Assembly: GCA_024291935.2 (NCBI GenBank)
Contig: CM044310.1
Location: forward strand, 118,616,213-118,680,212
Length of the DNA stretch: 64,000 nt
Reading direction: 5' to 3'
Origin: Okapia johnstoni
Lineage: Eukaryota > Chordata > Mammalia > Artiodactyla > Giraffidae
In this document: piece after piece, positions 1-15,165 of the stretch
Layout of the letters: every line of letters starts with the position of its first letter
How positions within the stretch are numbered: the first letter of the stretch is position 1
The notes under the pieces: model-generated
Seen by the model: the letters and a program-made list of their open reading frames with translations, nothing else
Told to the model about the DNA's origin: nothing
Database searches by the model: none
Translations under genes and position numbers: made by a program

Positions 1-2460
1 GACTCAAACTTACAGACTTTCATGGGGTCCACCAGAGTGTCCACAGAGCCCATAATGAGCCCCTAACCCCCTTACACAAACACAAAGCATTCCAAGCCCT
101 GATGCTCGCAGGAGACAAAACACAAAGAGGACACCCAAGGATCTCGCAGACACAAAGACACCGTATTTTCATTTACATTGAGTGATCCAGGGAGAAGTAT
201 CTGAAATCTCCAAACACTATGAAAAGAGGCGGAGAATTCCATGATGCACATGGCCAGGGAGTCCTCAGCATCTTCCAAGGAAACCACTCCAGATTCTCTT
301 GGTATCTTTCAAATACACATGAACCCTTTTCACCAGCACCCCAAGTACACTTGTACCAAAGTTGATGCACAAAATTGACTGAGATTTTCCTGTTACTCTA
401 CGGTGCCTGCTGCTAAAGAAGAAAAAAAAAGCAAGGATAGAGTGGATGCTGGGGGCACCTGCTAATCCAGCCCTCAAGGCCAGGGCTTCCATACCTCCTG
501 CACCCACCAGGTTGCCTGAGGGCTCAGCCAAAGGCCACAGTTGTAACGGGGGAGAAAAGATTTCTCTGGCAAATTCACATCCTTCATTGCTGTCACGTGT
601 GGTCACGAGTTGTCAAATCAAACCTGTCAGGCAAAGTCCAGCCTCAGCACTGCTGTACCAGGGAAATGAGCTAAGGCATTAGATCACCTCAATCCATTCC
701 ATGTCGGGTTCTCCAACAAACCCACTTCCCAGCTTTCCAGCCTGAACTTAGACATTCTGTTCCAAAACGAGCCACACCCATTTGTGACTGTAACTACACT
801 TGGGTGGGCGGCAAGCTCCTGCTCTGGCTCACCTTCTGCCCCCAAGTACTGCCACCAACCCTCTGCAGGACCACACCAGCTCCCTCTGCTCTCCCCATTT
901 GTCTAAGCTCTCTCCCTGCATGACTGGACTAGCAAGGGACTAAAGCAACAGGGTTTCTGGCAAGGGGAATCTCAAAGAAGGTTGCACACGAGCCAACACC
1001 CAAAAGGGACATGCACATTCAATATGAAAAATTAAGGAAACTGGCCCTCCCAGGAAAGTCTGCCACCACCTGGGACATTATGGAGTCCAGGTACAAAGGC
1101 ATTGGAGATTAGGATAGTCTCAAAGGAAGGGGTCCCAGGGGTTTTTTTTCTCACTCCTCTGTTTTCTCACCCAACCTACTAGGAAGATATTCTAAGCTCT
1201 TGGTGGGAGGCGGGGGAGGGGGCAGGGTCTCCTTCCTGCCCAGTTAGGTTTTCGACTTTGCTCATCTCAGGCTACACTGAATCACAATCGACTGTCCATC
1301 TGAGGCACTGAACTCCTAGAAGGCAAAGGTGCTGTCCAAGATGGTGACTGGTCCCTGGATGTACAGAGCTTAGGGACTGGGACGGCCGCAAGTGGATAAA
1401 CCAGCAGACTAAAACATGGGGACACCTTAGCCCACTGACTTGAGGACACCAGTTCTGTAGGGCTTTTCTGGATCTTTCCTTATTTCACTGGCTCTTCGTT
1501 GGAGTAATTAAGTAGTCACATGGGGTAAGGCAATTACAGCTGAAACATCTGGAACATGGGAAACTCTTCATCACCTGCTGTTGGTTGCTTTTTTCGAGGT
1601 TTTGTCAGCCCAACCCATAGTCCTGTCATTAAGGACCATTTCCAGTATCACGTACTGCAGACACGCTGGTGAAGAAGAGGAACACTTCGAGCCCTAAAAA
1701 TAGGGGAATCAGGAAGACTCAGAATAATCCATGAGAGGGCATTAATTTCTGCTGATGGCAAACTGTACAAAGGCAATAAACCTGGATATCACGAGAGGAC
1801 ACTGTTGGGAGGGGATTCGGGAGACCCTCTTGAGCCTATACTTGGAAGAGTTGACAAAGGGCCTGAGCCAGGGCGACTCAAAGGTGAGAAAAGAATTACG
1901 ATGTCAGGACAGAAATGGTTTTGGTATTTGGAAACAGAGTAACGGTAAAATGAGGACAGGCTGAACATGAGCCAAAGGGTTGCTCAGGATGAGGCTGGAG
2001 ACACTGACAGGGCCCTGAGATTGACCACAGGGCTGTGGAGCAACAGCGAGGCGTCAAGCTTTTGTCCCAAGAACAAATGCAAGGACAGTGCACGTCTGAC
2101 GTCAGGTCGTAAACAAATCTACCTTCAGGTTTAGCCTTATTCAGAGAAGTCATTGAATTCTGAGCCTGTCATCCTGCTTCATCCTTACCAAGTTTTCCTT
2201 TCCTTTTTCATTCTGGGAGGACTGGATCTTATTTAAACTCTAAATTTTTTCCACCAGGACAATCGCTCCAACCAGAACTGCCACCACACAGACACACAGC
2301 AATTGGGCTAATCATTTCAGGGGTCAGCATTGCTCCGCTCTGAGTTTCGGTCTATTCTCTCCTCTCCATGTTACAGTGGGATCTCAGGCCAGAGTGTAAA
2401 GCCGTTCAAGAGTAGGTCTGGGTGTGTGAAAGAGAAACGGGTATAACCGAATAATGAAAT
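1..2460 (-). repeat. Paralogous KZNF first-intron unit A
   Basis: From about position 250 this stretch aligns by eye with 56315-58450 (unit C), and its first half with about 38450-39870 (unit B). Shared landmarks are the 'catcttccaaggaa' block near 270, the 'gctgtccaagatgg' block near 1332 (57419 in C) and 'agcagactaaaacatgggg' near 1404 (57498 in C). In units B and C the same sequence lies between a GC-rich promoter and the KRAB exon, so here it should be first-intron sequence of a minus-strand KZNF gene whose KRAB and finger exons lie left of the window. No open frame longer than about 110 codons is seen and none is conserved between copies, so it is treated as non-coding. Confidence 0.7.
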
Positions 2461-3279
2461 GGGAGGGATGAAGGGCAAGGTGAGCCAAGTTTGTCCTTAT
2501 TGCCCATCCAATTTAACACAGGAACATCTGTCATGTTATATGAGAAAAAATACAACTATTTCTTTCAAGATTGAGTCCAAAACTGATACCAAAGCAAGTA
2601 ATTCTTTATTTATATGATTGCAGTAAATATTTTAAAAAAATACAGAATTGCAAATCATATATCCACTGGTCAGGAAAAACATTCTAAGGGGGTCAGCTTA
2701 GAAATAGGAATATGAGCAATCTTTTGCATAATGAATAAAAAGGCTCTGTTGGAAGGTTCCATGGTTTATCCAGCCCATCCTTCCTCATTTGCACAGAAAA
2801 GTCAAAAAGGGACCAGGGGAAACATCTTTCATATCACCCTCAAGCTCACTTTCTTCACTTATATAGAAAATGGAGAAAAGAGACCATTAGAAATCCAGCT
2901 TAACTAGGGGTTTTCTTTCTTTATTTGAAAGGAAAGGAATGAAGCATTTTTTTTGTTGGTTATTATCGTGTTTTAAAGTTGTTTTATTTTCCCATTTCTC
3001 AAAGAAATGCCTTTTAATTTCACAAGATCTAATGTCATACCTCCATTATTCTTGGTAAGGAGACGAGACCAAAAATGTCCTTTTGTGTGTACAACAATAA
3101 ACACATACACACAATTCATGTCATTTGTAAAACCACAGTTTAAAATACATCTTGTTTTATTACCCGATGTTCCCATAAATAAAACTCCAGGATGTATTTC
3201 TCATGAATTCAGAGAAAGGGAGGGGAGGTGACTTTGCTTTTTCACTGCATTTTTCTCTGTTTTCTCGTTTTTATTTTTT
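2461..3279. other. Non-coding stretch, no gene seen
   Basis: A/T-rich intronic sequence with short homopolymers. Open frames are under 80 codons and resemble no protein family. No repeat could be named with confidence. Confidence 0.5.
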
Positions 3280-3722
3280 AATTATTTTAACTGCAAGGAT
3301 AACTACTTTTTAATATTGTGATGTTTTTCTAGCCATACCATCACATGGAATCAGCATGTGTCCCGCCATCTGAACCCCCTTCCACCTCCCTCCTCACCCG
3401 ATCTCTCTGGTTGGTTCCAGAATGCACTGGCTTTGGGTGCCTCTGCTCTGTGCATCCAACTTGCACTGATCATTCTATTTTATACATGGTTAATATTCAT
3501 GTTTCAATGCTATTCTCTCAATCATGCCACCCTCGGCCTTTCTCTACAGAGTCAAACGTCTGTTCTTTCATCTGTGTCTCCTTTTCTGCTCTGCATGTAG
3601 GATCGTTGGTACCTATATATCTAAATTCCACTATAAGAATATTACATACACGATTTGTCTTCTTGACTTATTTCACTTGTATAATAGGCCTCCAGGTTGT
3701 TCATCGGAACCTCATTAGAACT
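3280..3722 (-). mobile_element. L1 3'-end fragment
   Basis: The sequence parallels 28200-28620, the antisense 3' end of a ruminant L1. Both have the order 'gtgtccc', 'ttgcactgatc'/'ttgcactggtc', 'ctgttctttcatctgtgtctc' (with differences) and 'cctcattagaactg'. It is therefore a diverged, truncated L1 in minus orientation. The open frame of 127 codons on the plus strand is an antisense by-product. Confidence 0.75.
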
Positions 3723-5554
3723 GGTTAACGAGGTGACATTTTTGTAAGTATGGCACAAAATGGAGTCTAAGTTATTTAATACTTACAAAGAAAATTCAAA
3801 TGTACGAGATAATGGAAGAAAGCACTCGTCAAGGAATTAATCTGAAAAATATGGTGAAAATAAAATTGTGAATTATTTTTCTTCTAAACAACCTGGTTGT
3901 CAAAGGTTAAAATAACATTGAGTATAATCATTATTAGAAAGGATGATAAGAGTAGAATAATGGAACTAAAAAAGCTTATTCTGAGTTATAAATGAATTAC
4001 AGAAAAACTGAATGAATTAAGACCGATTCCAAGCATACAAAAAGCAACATACATAAAGAAAGGAAAAATGTGATTGCATTGAAAACACAAGTCGTATCCT
4101 TTAAAAATGCTACCCAATAGTGATATCAGTGGATAAGAATCTGCTGATAATGCAGTGGACATGCGTTTCTATCCTGGTTCTAGGAAGATCCCACAAGTAC
4201 AAGCAACTAAGCCTGTGCACAATTATGAGACCTAGTGCTTTAGAACATGGGTAGCCGCAACTCCTGTGCCCATGGCACAGAGGCCTAGACAGCTCAGCCA
4301 AATAATTAATTAAAAAAAAGAAAAGCTGCCACAGAGTGACAGTCTGTCATTTCTTGGCCCCAGATCTCTTCTTCCCTGACCTCTATCTCTCGATAGGTTA
4401 AGGGAAGGGGGTCACTCACAACTCAGTGTATCCAAACCACTGCCATAGGCTCAACAGGGTTTTGCAAATAAAGTCATCTTCTGCCACAAGTATAAAAAAA
4501 GACACAAGTCCTTTGACTTCTCATCCTAATCTCTATAACTAAAAAATCCTCTGTACCCAAACAACTGGCCACACCTGGATGGAGCTACCCCTCTTGTTCA
4601 CCATCTCCCTTTTCATCTGGGTCTAAGTGTCTCTTTTTCACCCCTCTGCGCCTCCTGCCTGTTCTGTCCATTTACTCCCTCACCAAGTGTTCCTGATTCC
4701 AAGGCTGCTGCAAATTCGTTTTCCCCTTGAAATGACTCTCTCTCTCCAACCTTCCTTAGACTTTCAAAAATCCTGCCTATGTCTGCCGCTTTCTTCCCCC
4801 ATTTCAGCTCCCTCTCTTTGTCCAGATTCCTCCCCTTCTCTCACTGTGACGTTCCCTCTTCCCACTCGACTGGGACGCCGTGTGGCTATGCTTCCTTCAG
4901 CCCTCTTTTCCTCTGCTCCTTACCCTTTGGCCTCTTTCTCTGCCAGGCACAAGATGGAACCGCTCATCTCACACTGAGACTTGAACCCATGTGGCGGAAC
5001 TCCAACAGGGTGAAAACACAACTCGGGGACTCTTTGGACCCAAAGTCACAAACTTTGGGACTCTTAACCCGGCCAAAGAACCCAGTTAGGGAACGCTCCA
5101 CCTCTGAGTCCTCATGGCCCTTCGATCCCCGCTCCATCACCAATAAGGGCAGGTCTCCTATGCTGTTTTCCAACCCCTGGAGATCTGCTTTGTAATTTTA
5201 TTAATACTTCTCTATTTTCATCACTTGGCTCTTTTTCAAGGCTTAACTCTTTGATGCTTGACTATCCCTTTGCAAGATCCTCGGCAATTCTCAGTGTCCG
5301 CATGGTTCTTCCTGATGGTTTTCTCCTCAGTTTCAGTTATTTCTCTCAGTCCTTCTGACTGTTCTCCTGATCCTCCCGCCTCTGTATTTACTGAGTGGGA
5401 GACAGAAACAAGACTTGGCCCCGGACCCGAAGGAGTAAAAAACACACACACACACAAATACCTTTTCCGACCGAGTTGATTGGACATGGAACAGCATGGC
5501 TGTTCTACACGCTGGCCAGGGCACCCTACCATACACGGGGTGAGGGGTCGGGCT
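3723..5554. other. Non-coding, with pyrimidine-rich block
   Basis: A/T-rich to about 4580, then a C/T-rich tract at 4600-4980 resembling 58890-59170 in unit C, which lies at the equivalent position next to that unit's promoter. A short (ac)n run is at 5441-5457. Open frames up to 138 codons have low-complexity Ser/Pro/Leu compositions expected of C/T-rich DNA and are not called as genes. Confidence 0.5.
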
Positions 5555-6225
5555 GACATGGAAAGGGGGGCCTGCGGGGCAGTAGGAGCGGCATGAGGAG
5601 ACGAGGGGACTGAAGGGCTGGAGGGAGGGGGTTTCAGGGAGCGGGCGGGCCTCCGGAATCCAGGACCGGCGAGAGGGCGAGGCCTCTCCCGAGTGGGGCG
5701 AACGCTCTGCCCCAGCGGTCGAGAAGGCGACGCGCCGGGCGCGACTCCAGCTCGACGGAGAGGGCTTTATTCGGCGAGGCTGAGGTTTAAAAAAGGGTTT
5801 TAAGCAGGAAAATGTCGCCGAGGCGGGGTCTACGCGGACCGAAGTCCGAGAACCGCCTCAGAAACACTTAAAAACCCAAACGAAACATAACTGGCCGCAA
5901 CGGCAGGCGGCAGCGTTCTTTGGGGCCGAGCACCGGGTGCCGGGTTTTCAGATCCGATGGCAATTCCTCCCACACCATGAGGACGAGTGAGCGGGACGGG
6001 GGGCGGACTGGAGGGGTGGCGGGCTCGGCAAACTTACTCTAGAAGGAAGTTACGCGCCGCTCGGGGACCTCGGCTCCGCTCTCTCCAACTTCCGGGTCTG
6101 TGTGAAGCGGCTTTTGGTTTGAGAGCCGGCGGCTTCCGGCGAGGGGCGGGGCGAGCACCCGCCGGGCGCACCGTTCGTGGGAGGGGCTGGGCGCGGAGGG
6201 GGGCGGGGCCTGTTACCTCTGACAG
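5555..6225 (-). promoter_or_regulatory. CpG-rich KZNF promoter and first exon, unit A
   Basis: G+C and CpG rise sharply here, with several GC-box-like 'ggggcgggg' motifs near 6140-6210 and no obvious TATA box. Blocks such as 'gcggcatgaggagacgagg' and 'tccggaatcc' recur in 59825-59900 of unit C. On the minus strand, sequence near 6054-6130 matches the putative first exon of unit C, with a possible GTAACT donor at 6048-6053 (a GTAAGT alternative lies at 6032-6037). This should drive the gene whose body is left of the window. Promoter class is inferred from composition and paralogy; no transcript evidence is available. Confidence 0.65.
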
Positions 6226-6954
6226 GATTTTTAACCTTACCTATGTAACACTGCTAGGTAAAAGCTTCTAAAGTTTTGGTCGGAAAGCCAAGACACTTCC
6301 TCTTAAGACTAAAGGGTTTATTATCAATAAAACCTGTTTTTCCCAGCAGGTTGTGCTCAGATCCTGCTTGTGATGCTGAAGCAATTCAGGGATCTCGGAA
6401 CTTGGGGCAGTTTTAAGAAACAGAATGGGACTAGTCTCTATATTACCAATACAAAACTCTCCCTTGGTAGAAAAGGGCTGTTCACTACGACACCCTACAA
6501 AACAGCAAAACCTCATCGTAGTTGCTGAGTTCCACACACTCAGGGTCAGTTACCTGGGTGTCTGAGAGGGAGGACTTAAGCCATGTGACCATTTGGATCA
6601 CTAACCACACTAACAAAAAGCAAGACACTTTAATAAATGATTATAAACTGCGCTATTGTTCTCTTTTATCCACCATGTTTTAATTATTCCCTTTCTAAAC
6701 CAACTCTTTAAATGGTGACAGAAACGGGGTTGTTGGATAAGCAACTCTTACAATGACAAATATCATTTGTGTAAGTTTAAGCTACAGAGAAAAATTAACT
6801 GATAACGTATCACTAGAAGCGATTATCACAATAAGTTTACCTAGCATCATAATTTTCTATAGATAACTAACAAAGTGAAAGCAAATAGGAGAAAAAATAC
6901 ATTTTCTTTTGATGAGAACTGCATTATTCTTAAAATACTCTATACTGCACTTTG
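6226..6954. other. Non-coding, no gene seen
   Basis: No convincing coding frame. A segment near 6400-6600 weakly resembles 20150-20345 ('gtctgaga', 'ggact taag/aag', 'ccatgtga'), suggesting a shared old repeat or duplicated spacer; the class was not recognised. Confidence 0.35.
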
Positions 6955-7163
6955 GAGGAAGTGCTTAGTCACTCTGCTGTTCGGATTCTTTGCGACCCCA
7001 TGGACTCAGCCTGCCAGGCTCCTCTGTCCCTGGGACTCTCCAGGCAAGAATACTGGAGTGGGTTGCCATGCCCTCCTCCAGGGGATCTTCCAACCCAGGG
7101 ATTGAACCAGGTCTTCTTGCATTGCAGGTGATTCTTTACTTCTGAGCCACCAGGAGCCCAACT
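6955..7163 (-). mobile_element. Bov-tA SINE
   Basis: Reverse complement carries the Bov-tA signature: 'ggctcagaag'-like tRNA-derived head, 'gggttcaatccctggg'-like B box, 'ccactccagtattcttgcc' and 'ccatggggtcgcaaagaatc'-like body. Minus orientation is set by 'gcgaccccatgg' near 6990 preceding 'caggcaagaatactggagt'. Confidence 0.85.
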
Positions 7164-7375
7164 GGTAAGTCTCTTCCCAAAAACTTGTTAGAAAAATTTA
7201 CACTAAATGAAATAATATCCATAATGGAATTTTCACATTGATTATATGTTCAGTATGAACATAATCAGAATTTTTCACTTTCTATTTGCAAGTATGTAAT
7301 ATACTTTGTCGGTCTTTATTTCTTCTGTGTGAAAGCTATGGAAATGCATCTGGACCCCCCCTCCCCCCCAACCCA

Positions 7376-7880
7376 AATCTAGACAGCATACTAAAAAGGG
7401 GAGACTTACTTTGCCACAAAGGTCTGTATAGTAAAGCTATGGTTTTTCCAGTACTCATGTTGGATATGAGAGCTGGCATTAAAGAAGGCTGAGTGGTAAA
7501 GAACTGATGCTTTTGAACTGTGGTGTTGGAGAAGACTCTTGAGAGTCCCTTGGACTGCAAGGAGATCCAACCAGTCCATCCTAAAGGAGATCAATCCTGA
7601 ATATTCATTGGAAGGACTGATGCTGAAGCTGAAGCTCCAACACGTTGGTCACCTGATGTGAAGAGCTGACTCATTAGAAAAGACCCTGATGCTGGGAAAG
7701 ATTGAAAGCGGGAGAAGAAGGGGACGACAGAGGATGAGAGGTTTGGGTGGCATCAGCTTCAACATCAATGGACATGAGTCTGAGCAAGCTCTGGGAGATG
7801 GTGAAGGACAGGAAAGCCTGGAATGCTGCAGTCCATGGGGTTGCAGAGAGTCGGACATGACTGAGCAACTGAACAAATAC
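7376..7880 (+). mobile_element. BovB LINE 3' fragment
   Basis: Matches other BovB 3' ends in this window, for example 54240-54620: 'aactgatgcttttgaactg', 'gacgacagaggatgag', 'gctgcagtccatggggttgc' and the terminal 'gactgagcaactgaac'. It is 5'-truncated in the region encoding the C-terminus of the reverse-transcriptase protein and has no intact frame. Confidence 0.9.
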
Positions 7881-8039
7881 AATGTTATCTCAAATGTGGG
7901 TCACAAAGTCTGAACAATACAGTGTCCGAAGATTCCGGATTTTTCGATGAACTCATACCCATCAAATCATGGGAATCTAATCAAACATTTTCAGACTTTC
8001 AACAAATGAATAGATGATTACACGTTTATTTCAAAATAA

Positions 8040-10833
<2,794 letters not shown>

Positions 10834-11485
10834 CTACCAGACATAAAGAATCTATTCACTAAAATTCATCAATAAGTGTCTCAGTGTCTATTACACCAAA
10901 AGTAATACATCTATCACAGTTATAAAGCTTTTTCCAACTATGTAATATTTTTCATTTTTAAAAAATTTTGAAACTTTCCTAATATGATCTTAAAATTCTT
11001 AGAAACACTAGAGCAATTAACTTGTTTACTAAAAATAAGAGTTGTACAAGATAATTCAAATTGGTTTTAGGGAAGAATACTTGTAAACAGTCTATGACAA
11101 AAACACTTATACTAGAAAAACATGTCAGCCTACAAAAAACGCAGTTTTTCCACCATGACTTCAAAGCATGTACCAATTAACAGTAAACATACTGCAGTCT
11201 CATAATTGAGGAGAAAAATGTATTCTACTATAGATATATTCTGCATACTTACTGTACACAAATAAATGCTAATGGACACACAATATATTGTAATGTTAAA
11301 AAATCCAAAATGAGTTTATCTAATAATATATTGCTATTTAGAATTATAATATATATATCATAGAGAAAAAAAATTCAACAGTACAGTTTTTATGAAACAA
11401 AATATCTCTCTAAATATGTCCGACAAAATGACGTACCCATAATAGGCATTTTGTAACATTAAGATGTAAAAAAAAAAATACTACA
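10834..11485. other. Unit 1 intron, A/T-rich
   Basis: Intron sequence upstream of the unit 1 finger exon. Part of it (10960-11230) resembles 46910-47160 beside unit 3, including 'cctcaaagct'/'cttcaaagca' and 'ctgtctcataattgaggag'-like text, confirming that the duplication covers the intron. No gene seen. Confidence 0.6.
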
Positions 11486-12470
11486 GAAATACTTCAAGAC
11501 TTCAAAGAAATTACAAGATACAACATCAGCATGCAAATCCAACTGGGTTTCGAAACATTAAAAATGAACAATCAAAGTAATTCAATTCACAAGAAAATTA
11601 TAAAAGAATACTTAATCATAACAGTATACACAAGGGAAGAATTTTTATACTGCAAACTAAAGACTTCTGAAAACTATTAGAGAAGAATGAAATAAATGTC
11701 AATACCCCATGCTTCAGGGATTTAAAGTTGATATTGTCAAGATGTCGATACTAGTCAAAGTTAACAAAAGATTCAAAGCAATGCCTAGTGAAATCCGAAC
11801 ACTGCTTTGCTTAAGAAACAGATGAATCAATCCTACAATTCCTACGGAATCTCAGAAGACAACGAATAGCAAAAACAAACTGTAAAGCAAAGTCAGACAT
11901 CTCACATTTCTTTATTTCAAAACTGATTCCAAAACTACACTAATCAAACAAGTATGGTACCGATATAAAGACAGACATGTGGGGAACACAAGAGACTCAG
12001 AAAAATACTTTTCTCTGAAAGGTCACATGATGTTCCACAATAGTGTCAAGACCAAGTAACGGGGGAAGGGCAATCTATGGAACAAAAGCTGTTGTGAAAA
12101 CTGGATATTCACAGATAGAATTTAGCTGGAGCATTATTATACACTAGAGACAAAAATTAACTCAAAGTGCTCCAAAGACCTAAAACTCAGTCCCTAGTGT
12201 AGAAGGCTTTTATTAGTAAATGAACAGAAAATGATTCTTGATGGTGGATTCACCAATGATTTATCAGATCCAACACCAAAATCTCACGCCAACATAATAA
12301 AAAGAGATAAATTGCACACATCTTAATTATCAAATACTGTGCAGTAAACCATCCTCAGCAGTGAAAAAACAATGTACACTCTAATACAAAAAATTTGCCA
12401 ATCATATATTCAATAATAGTTTAACATCAAGAATACATATAAAGAACTCTAAAATGTACTGATCACCAGT
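11486..12470 (+). mobile_element. Old L1 ORF2 remnant
   Basis: The order of degenerate phrases follows mammalian L1 ORF2: 'gatattgtcaagatgtcgat' near 11725, 'acactaatcaaacaagtatgg' near 11940, 'aaagacagacatgtggg' near 11970, 'ggggaagggcaatc' near 12060, 'gaaaactggatattcacag' near 12098 and 'tttgccaatcatatattc' near 12394. Many indels and stops make it an ancient dead copy. It lies in the unit 1 intron on the strand opposite to the gene. Confidence 0.8.
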
Positions 12471-12685
12471 TCCACCATAGGGGTGGGGGAGCTTTCTCAA
12501 CCAACCATCCCAGGTATTGCAAATAAAATACAAAGAGTACCATAAGATAGAAACTTAATGATAAAAATAAAGGACAGTCATTTATAACGCATAAAAATAT
12601 AAAAAAAGGAAAGTAGCAATGCCTTGAAAACAAACAAATGATGGCTCATCACTGAAGTTATCACTCCGCTACATAAGCTCTGTCA

Positions 12686-12957
12686 CTGCTGCTGCTAAGA
12701 TGCTTCAGTCGTGTCCGACTCTGTGCGACCCCATAGACGGCAGCCCACCAGGCTGACCCGTCCCCGGGATTCTCCAGGCAAGAACACTGGAGTGGGTTGC
12801 CATTTCCTTCTCCAATGCATGAAAGTGAAAAGTGAAAGTGAAGTCGCTCAGTCGTGTCTGACTCTTCGTGTCCCCATGGACTGTAGCCTACCAGGCTCCT
12901 CCATCCATGGGATTTTCCAGGCAGGAGTATTGGAGTGGGGTGCCATTGCCTTCTCCG
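12686..12957 (-). mobile_element. Bov-A2 SINE
   Basis: Reverse-orientation dimer, starting 'ctgctgctgctaag' and ending 'gccattgccttctcc'. Perfect target duplication 'gctctgtca' at 12677-12685 and 12958-12966. Confidence 0.95.
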
Positions 12958-12966
12958 GCTCTGTCA

Positions 12967-13552
12967 TTAGGTTGCTACAAAATTAAGTGTGGAGGCAGAA
13001 TGATCAATCGCACACAGGTGACAAACATGCAGCATCAGCAACAGTTTAGTCAACAGCCTCACAAATACGAGGATGTGAACCTGGACGATACCGTTGTTAG
13101 GAGAAGTTCCTACACCTCTCGGTGAGGCTCAGAGGGCCTGGAGATAGTAGACGTGAACACCACTGTCACAGTGCCCCTCACGCAGGCTTTTCTGACATCA
13201 CTCAAAGCCAGAAAAAGATGTACAGGTCAAGGTCTTCAGATACTTTCCCATATCACAGAACACGCTGACCACTATACTAAGTAGCTTCAAGTGGTAATTC
13301 TGTATGCAGCAGGAAAATATTACAACCAATAAGGGAAAGTATTCTCCTTTAAAAACTTTCTCTCACCCAGTAAACCCACACCACAGAGACTCCATGAGGA
13401 ACTGCCCCTTAAACACAGGAGGATTACCACAGCAAAGAAACCGGACATGTCTTCAGACCCTAGAACCACATACTTCAAAATCAAATTTAGAAGGAAAAAT
13501 TATACAAACTAAGGAGGAAGCAAAATCAGGAAGAGTCTACACTCCCAGACTA
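12967..13552. other. Unit 1 intron, no gene seen
   Basis: Unique-looking intronic sequence. The 120-codon plus-strand frame at 13304-13666 runs into the following BovB and has no recognisable domain. Confidence 0.5.
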
Positions 13553-13563
13553 GACAGACCAGT

Positions 13564-13889
13564 TCAGTTCAGTTCAGTTGCTCAGTCGTGTCTGACTCTT
13601 TGCGACCCCATGAATCACAGCACGCCAGGCCTCCCTGTCCATCACCAACTCCCGGAGTTTACCTAAACCCATGTCCATCGAGTCGGTGATGCCATCCAAC
13701 TATCTCATCCTCTGTCGCCCTCTTCTCCTCCTGCCCCCAATCCTTCCCAGCATCAGGGTCTTTTCCAATGAGTCCACTCTTCGCATGAGGTGGCCAAAGT
13801 ATTGGAGTTTCAGCTTCAACATCAGTCCTTCCAATGAACACCCAGGACTCCTTTAGGATAGACTGGTTGGATCTCCTTGCAGTCCAAGG
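13564..13889 (-). mobile_element. BovB 3' end, 5'-truncated
   Basis: Begins with the characteristic (agttc)n 3' tail in antisense and runs through 'gcatcagggtcttttcc' and 'ctccttgcagtccaaggg'. Flanked by a perfect 11-bp duplication 'gacagaccagt' at 13553-13563 and 13890-13900, so it is a clean target-primed insertion of about 326 bp. Confidence 0.95.
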
Positions 13890-13900
13890 GACAGACCAGT

Positions 13901-14599
13901 GCAAGAGTGGAAAACTACAAGCTGTGGGGGTCTCATGTCATAAGTCCTTGAGATGGGACTATTTGGTCCACCCAGAGATGCCAAGCTAAGAGCCAGAAAG
14001 ATTTACACATTTTCCCTTTGTTGGACTGCTGTCCTTACGGTTTTCCTAAGTAACAGGCACAGAAGATCCAATCCACCAGGCTATTCCACACACCCTCACA
14101 GGTATGGCAACAGAAGGAGAACAGCAGAAATGGCTGAGGGATCTCAAGAAGCAGACAGGGACTGAGTTCCATACAGGTTCTGAGGTGCCAGATAAAATTA
14201 AAGAGCAGCCAGGATTCTCCCATTTTCTGATTATATCTTCCAAATAGGACAACTGTGAGGAAAGCAGCACAGGATCAGGGGTTAGACGCTTGGGGCATCA
14301 GCTCTGATCTATATGGATTAAGACTTGAGTAGCCAATAGATCCAAGCCCACAAAGAGGGCAGAGGGGGCAAGACAAACCAGTAAGGCAGCCCACCTCATG
14401 CTCCTCAGACTCAAGCAACAACCAGCTCACAGCAGGGAGATGGCGAGGGTTATGGATCTTGATCAAAACCTTGCCTTTGTGTCTGATGGAGCTGCAGCAG
14501 CCCTGGAGGCTGAAAGAACACATGATAGGAGTTGAAGGACAGACCGATATCTCGGGGAAAAGTTAAGTTTCCTCTGAGAGTTTAATAAACAAACTTCTC
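13901..14599. other. Unclassified intronic stretch
   Basis: No coding frame beyond 82 codons and no repeat named with confidence. Sequence at 14545-14590 ('cctctgagagttt...aaac') aligns with 51738-51765 in the unit 3 intron, so part is ancestral intron. Confidence 0.4.
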
Positions 14600-15165
14600 C
14601 TTTGCCAAAGATCTGAGAGAGTCAGTTCCTAGGTAGGTTGATAAGTCCGGGGTACCCGAGGAGGAGAAAGGGGTCTGGGGCTCTCCTGGAGGAGACAGGG
14701 GTCTGGAATTCTCAAGCAGGAGAAAAGGACAAACTTTTTTCTTTAAGCCCAGAGCTGATGATTACACCACAAAACAACTCAGCTTCAACTCTGTACTCAC
14801 ATTATGTAACAACAATGTATCCTGCTTGAGGACATGTTTCTCCTTCTTGAGACCCTTCTGACTAATCCTGTCATCTTAAAATGTATATTGTGGGAGTGGG
14901 TCTGGTAAGACCCTTACACCCTTGAGACAGTCTTCTGACTTACTGTAATAACCAATTGAAAAGGTGTATAGCTCCCTTGCTAAGACTAGTGAGGGGGACA
15001 CTCTCTGCCCCCTTCTGATGTCTGTGTCATAAGCTTTCTCTGTCCCTGTTTATACTTTAATAAAACTCTGCTACACAAAAGCTGTTGAGTGATCAAGCCT
15101 GGTCCCTGATTCCAAAGCTATATCTTCTTCAGAGATCACGAATCTGACATGGTTCACCACAATCT
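14600..15165 (+). mobile_element. Probable ERV LTR, boundaries approximate
   Basis: Sequence absent from the equivalent point of the unit 3 intron (between about 51780 and 51830). It contains a polyadenylation signal AATAAA near 15059 followed by 'agctgttgagtgatcaagcc' and 'tggtccctgattcc', an R/U5-like arrangement of class I ruminant retroviral LTRs (from memory of the family style, not a search). No internal viral genes adjoin it, so it would be a solo LTR. Target duplications were not found. Confidence 0.5.

Noticed and set aside
4627..5195. Plus-strand frames of 116 and 138 codons
   Set aside because: Low-complexity Ser/Pro/Leu translation of C/T-rich DNA, with no domain and no conservation in unit C.
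5987..6271. 94-codon Arg/Gly-rich plus-strand frame in promoter A
   Set aside because: Typical chance frame in a CpG island, on the strand opposite to the KZNF genes, with no matching frame in promoter C.
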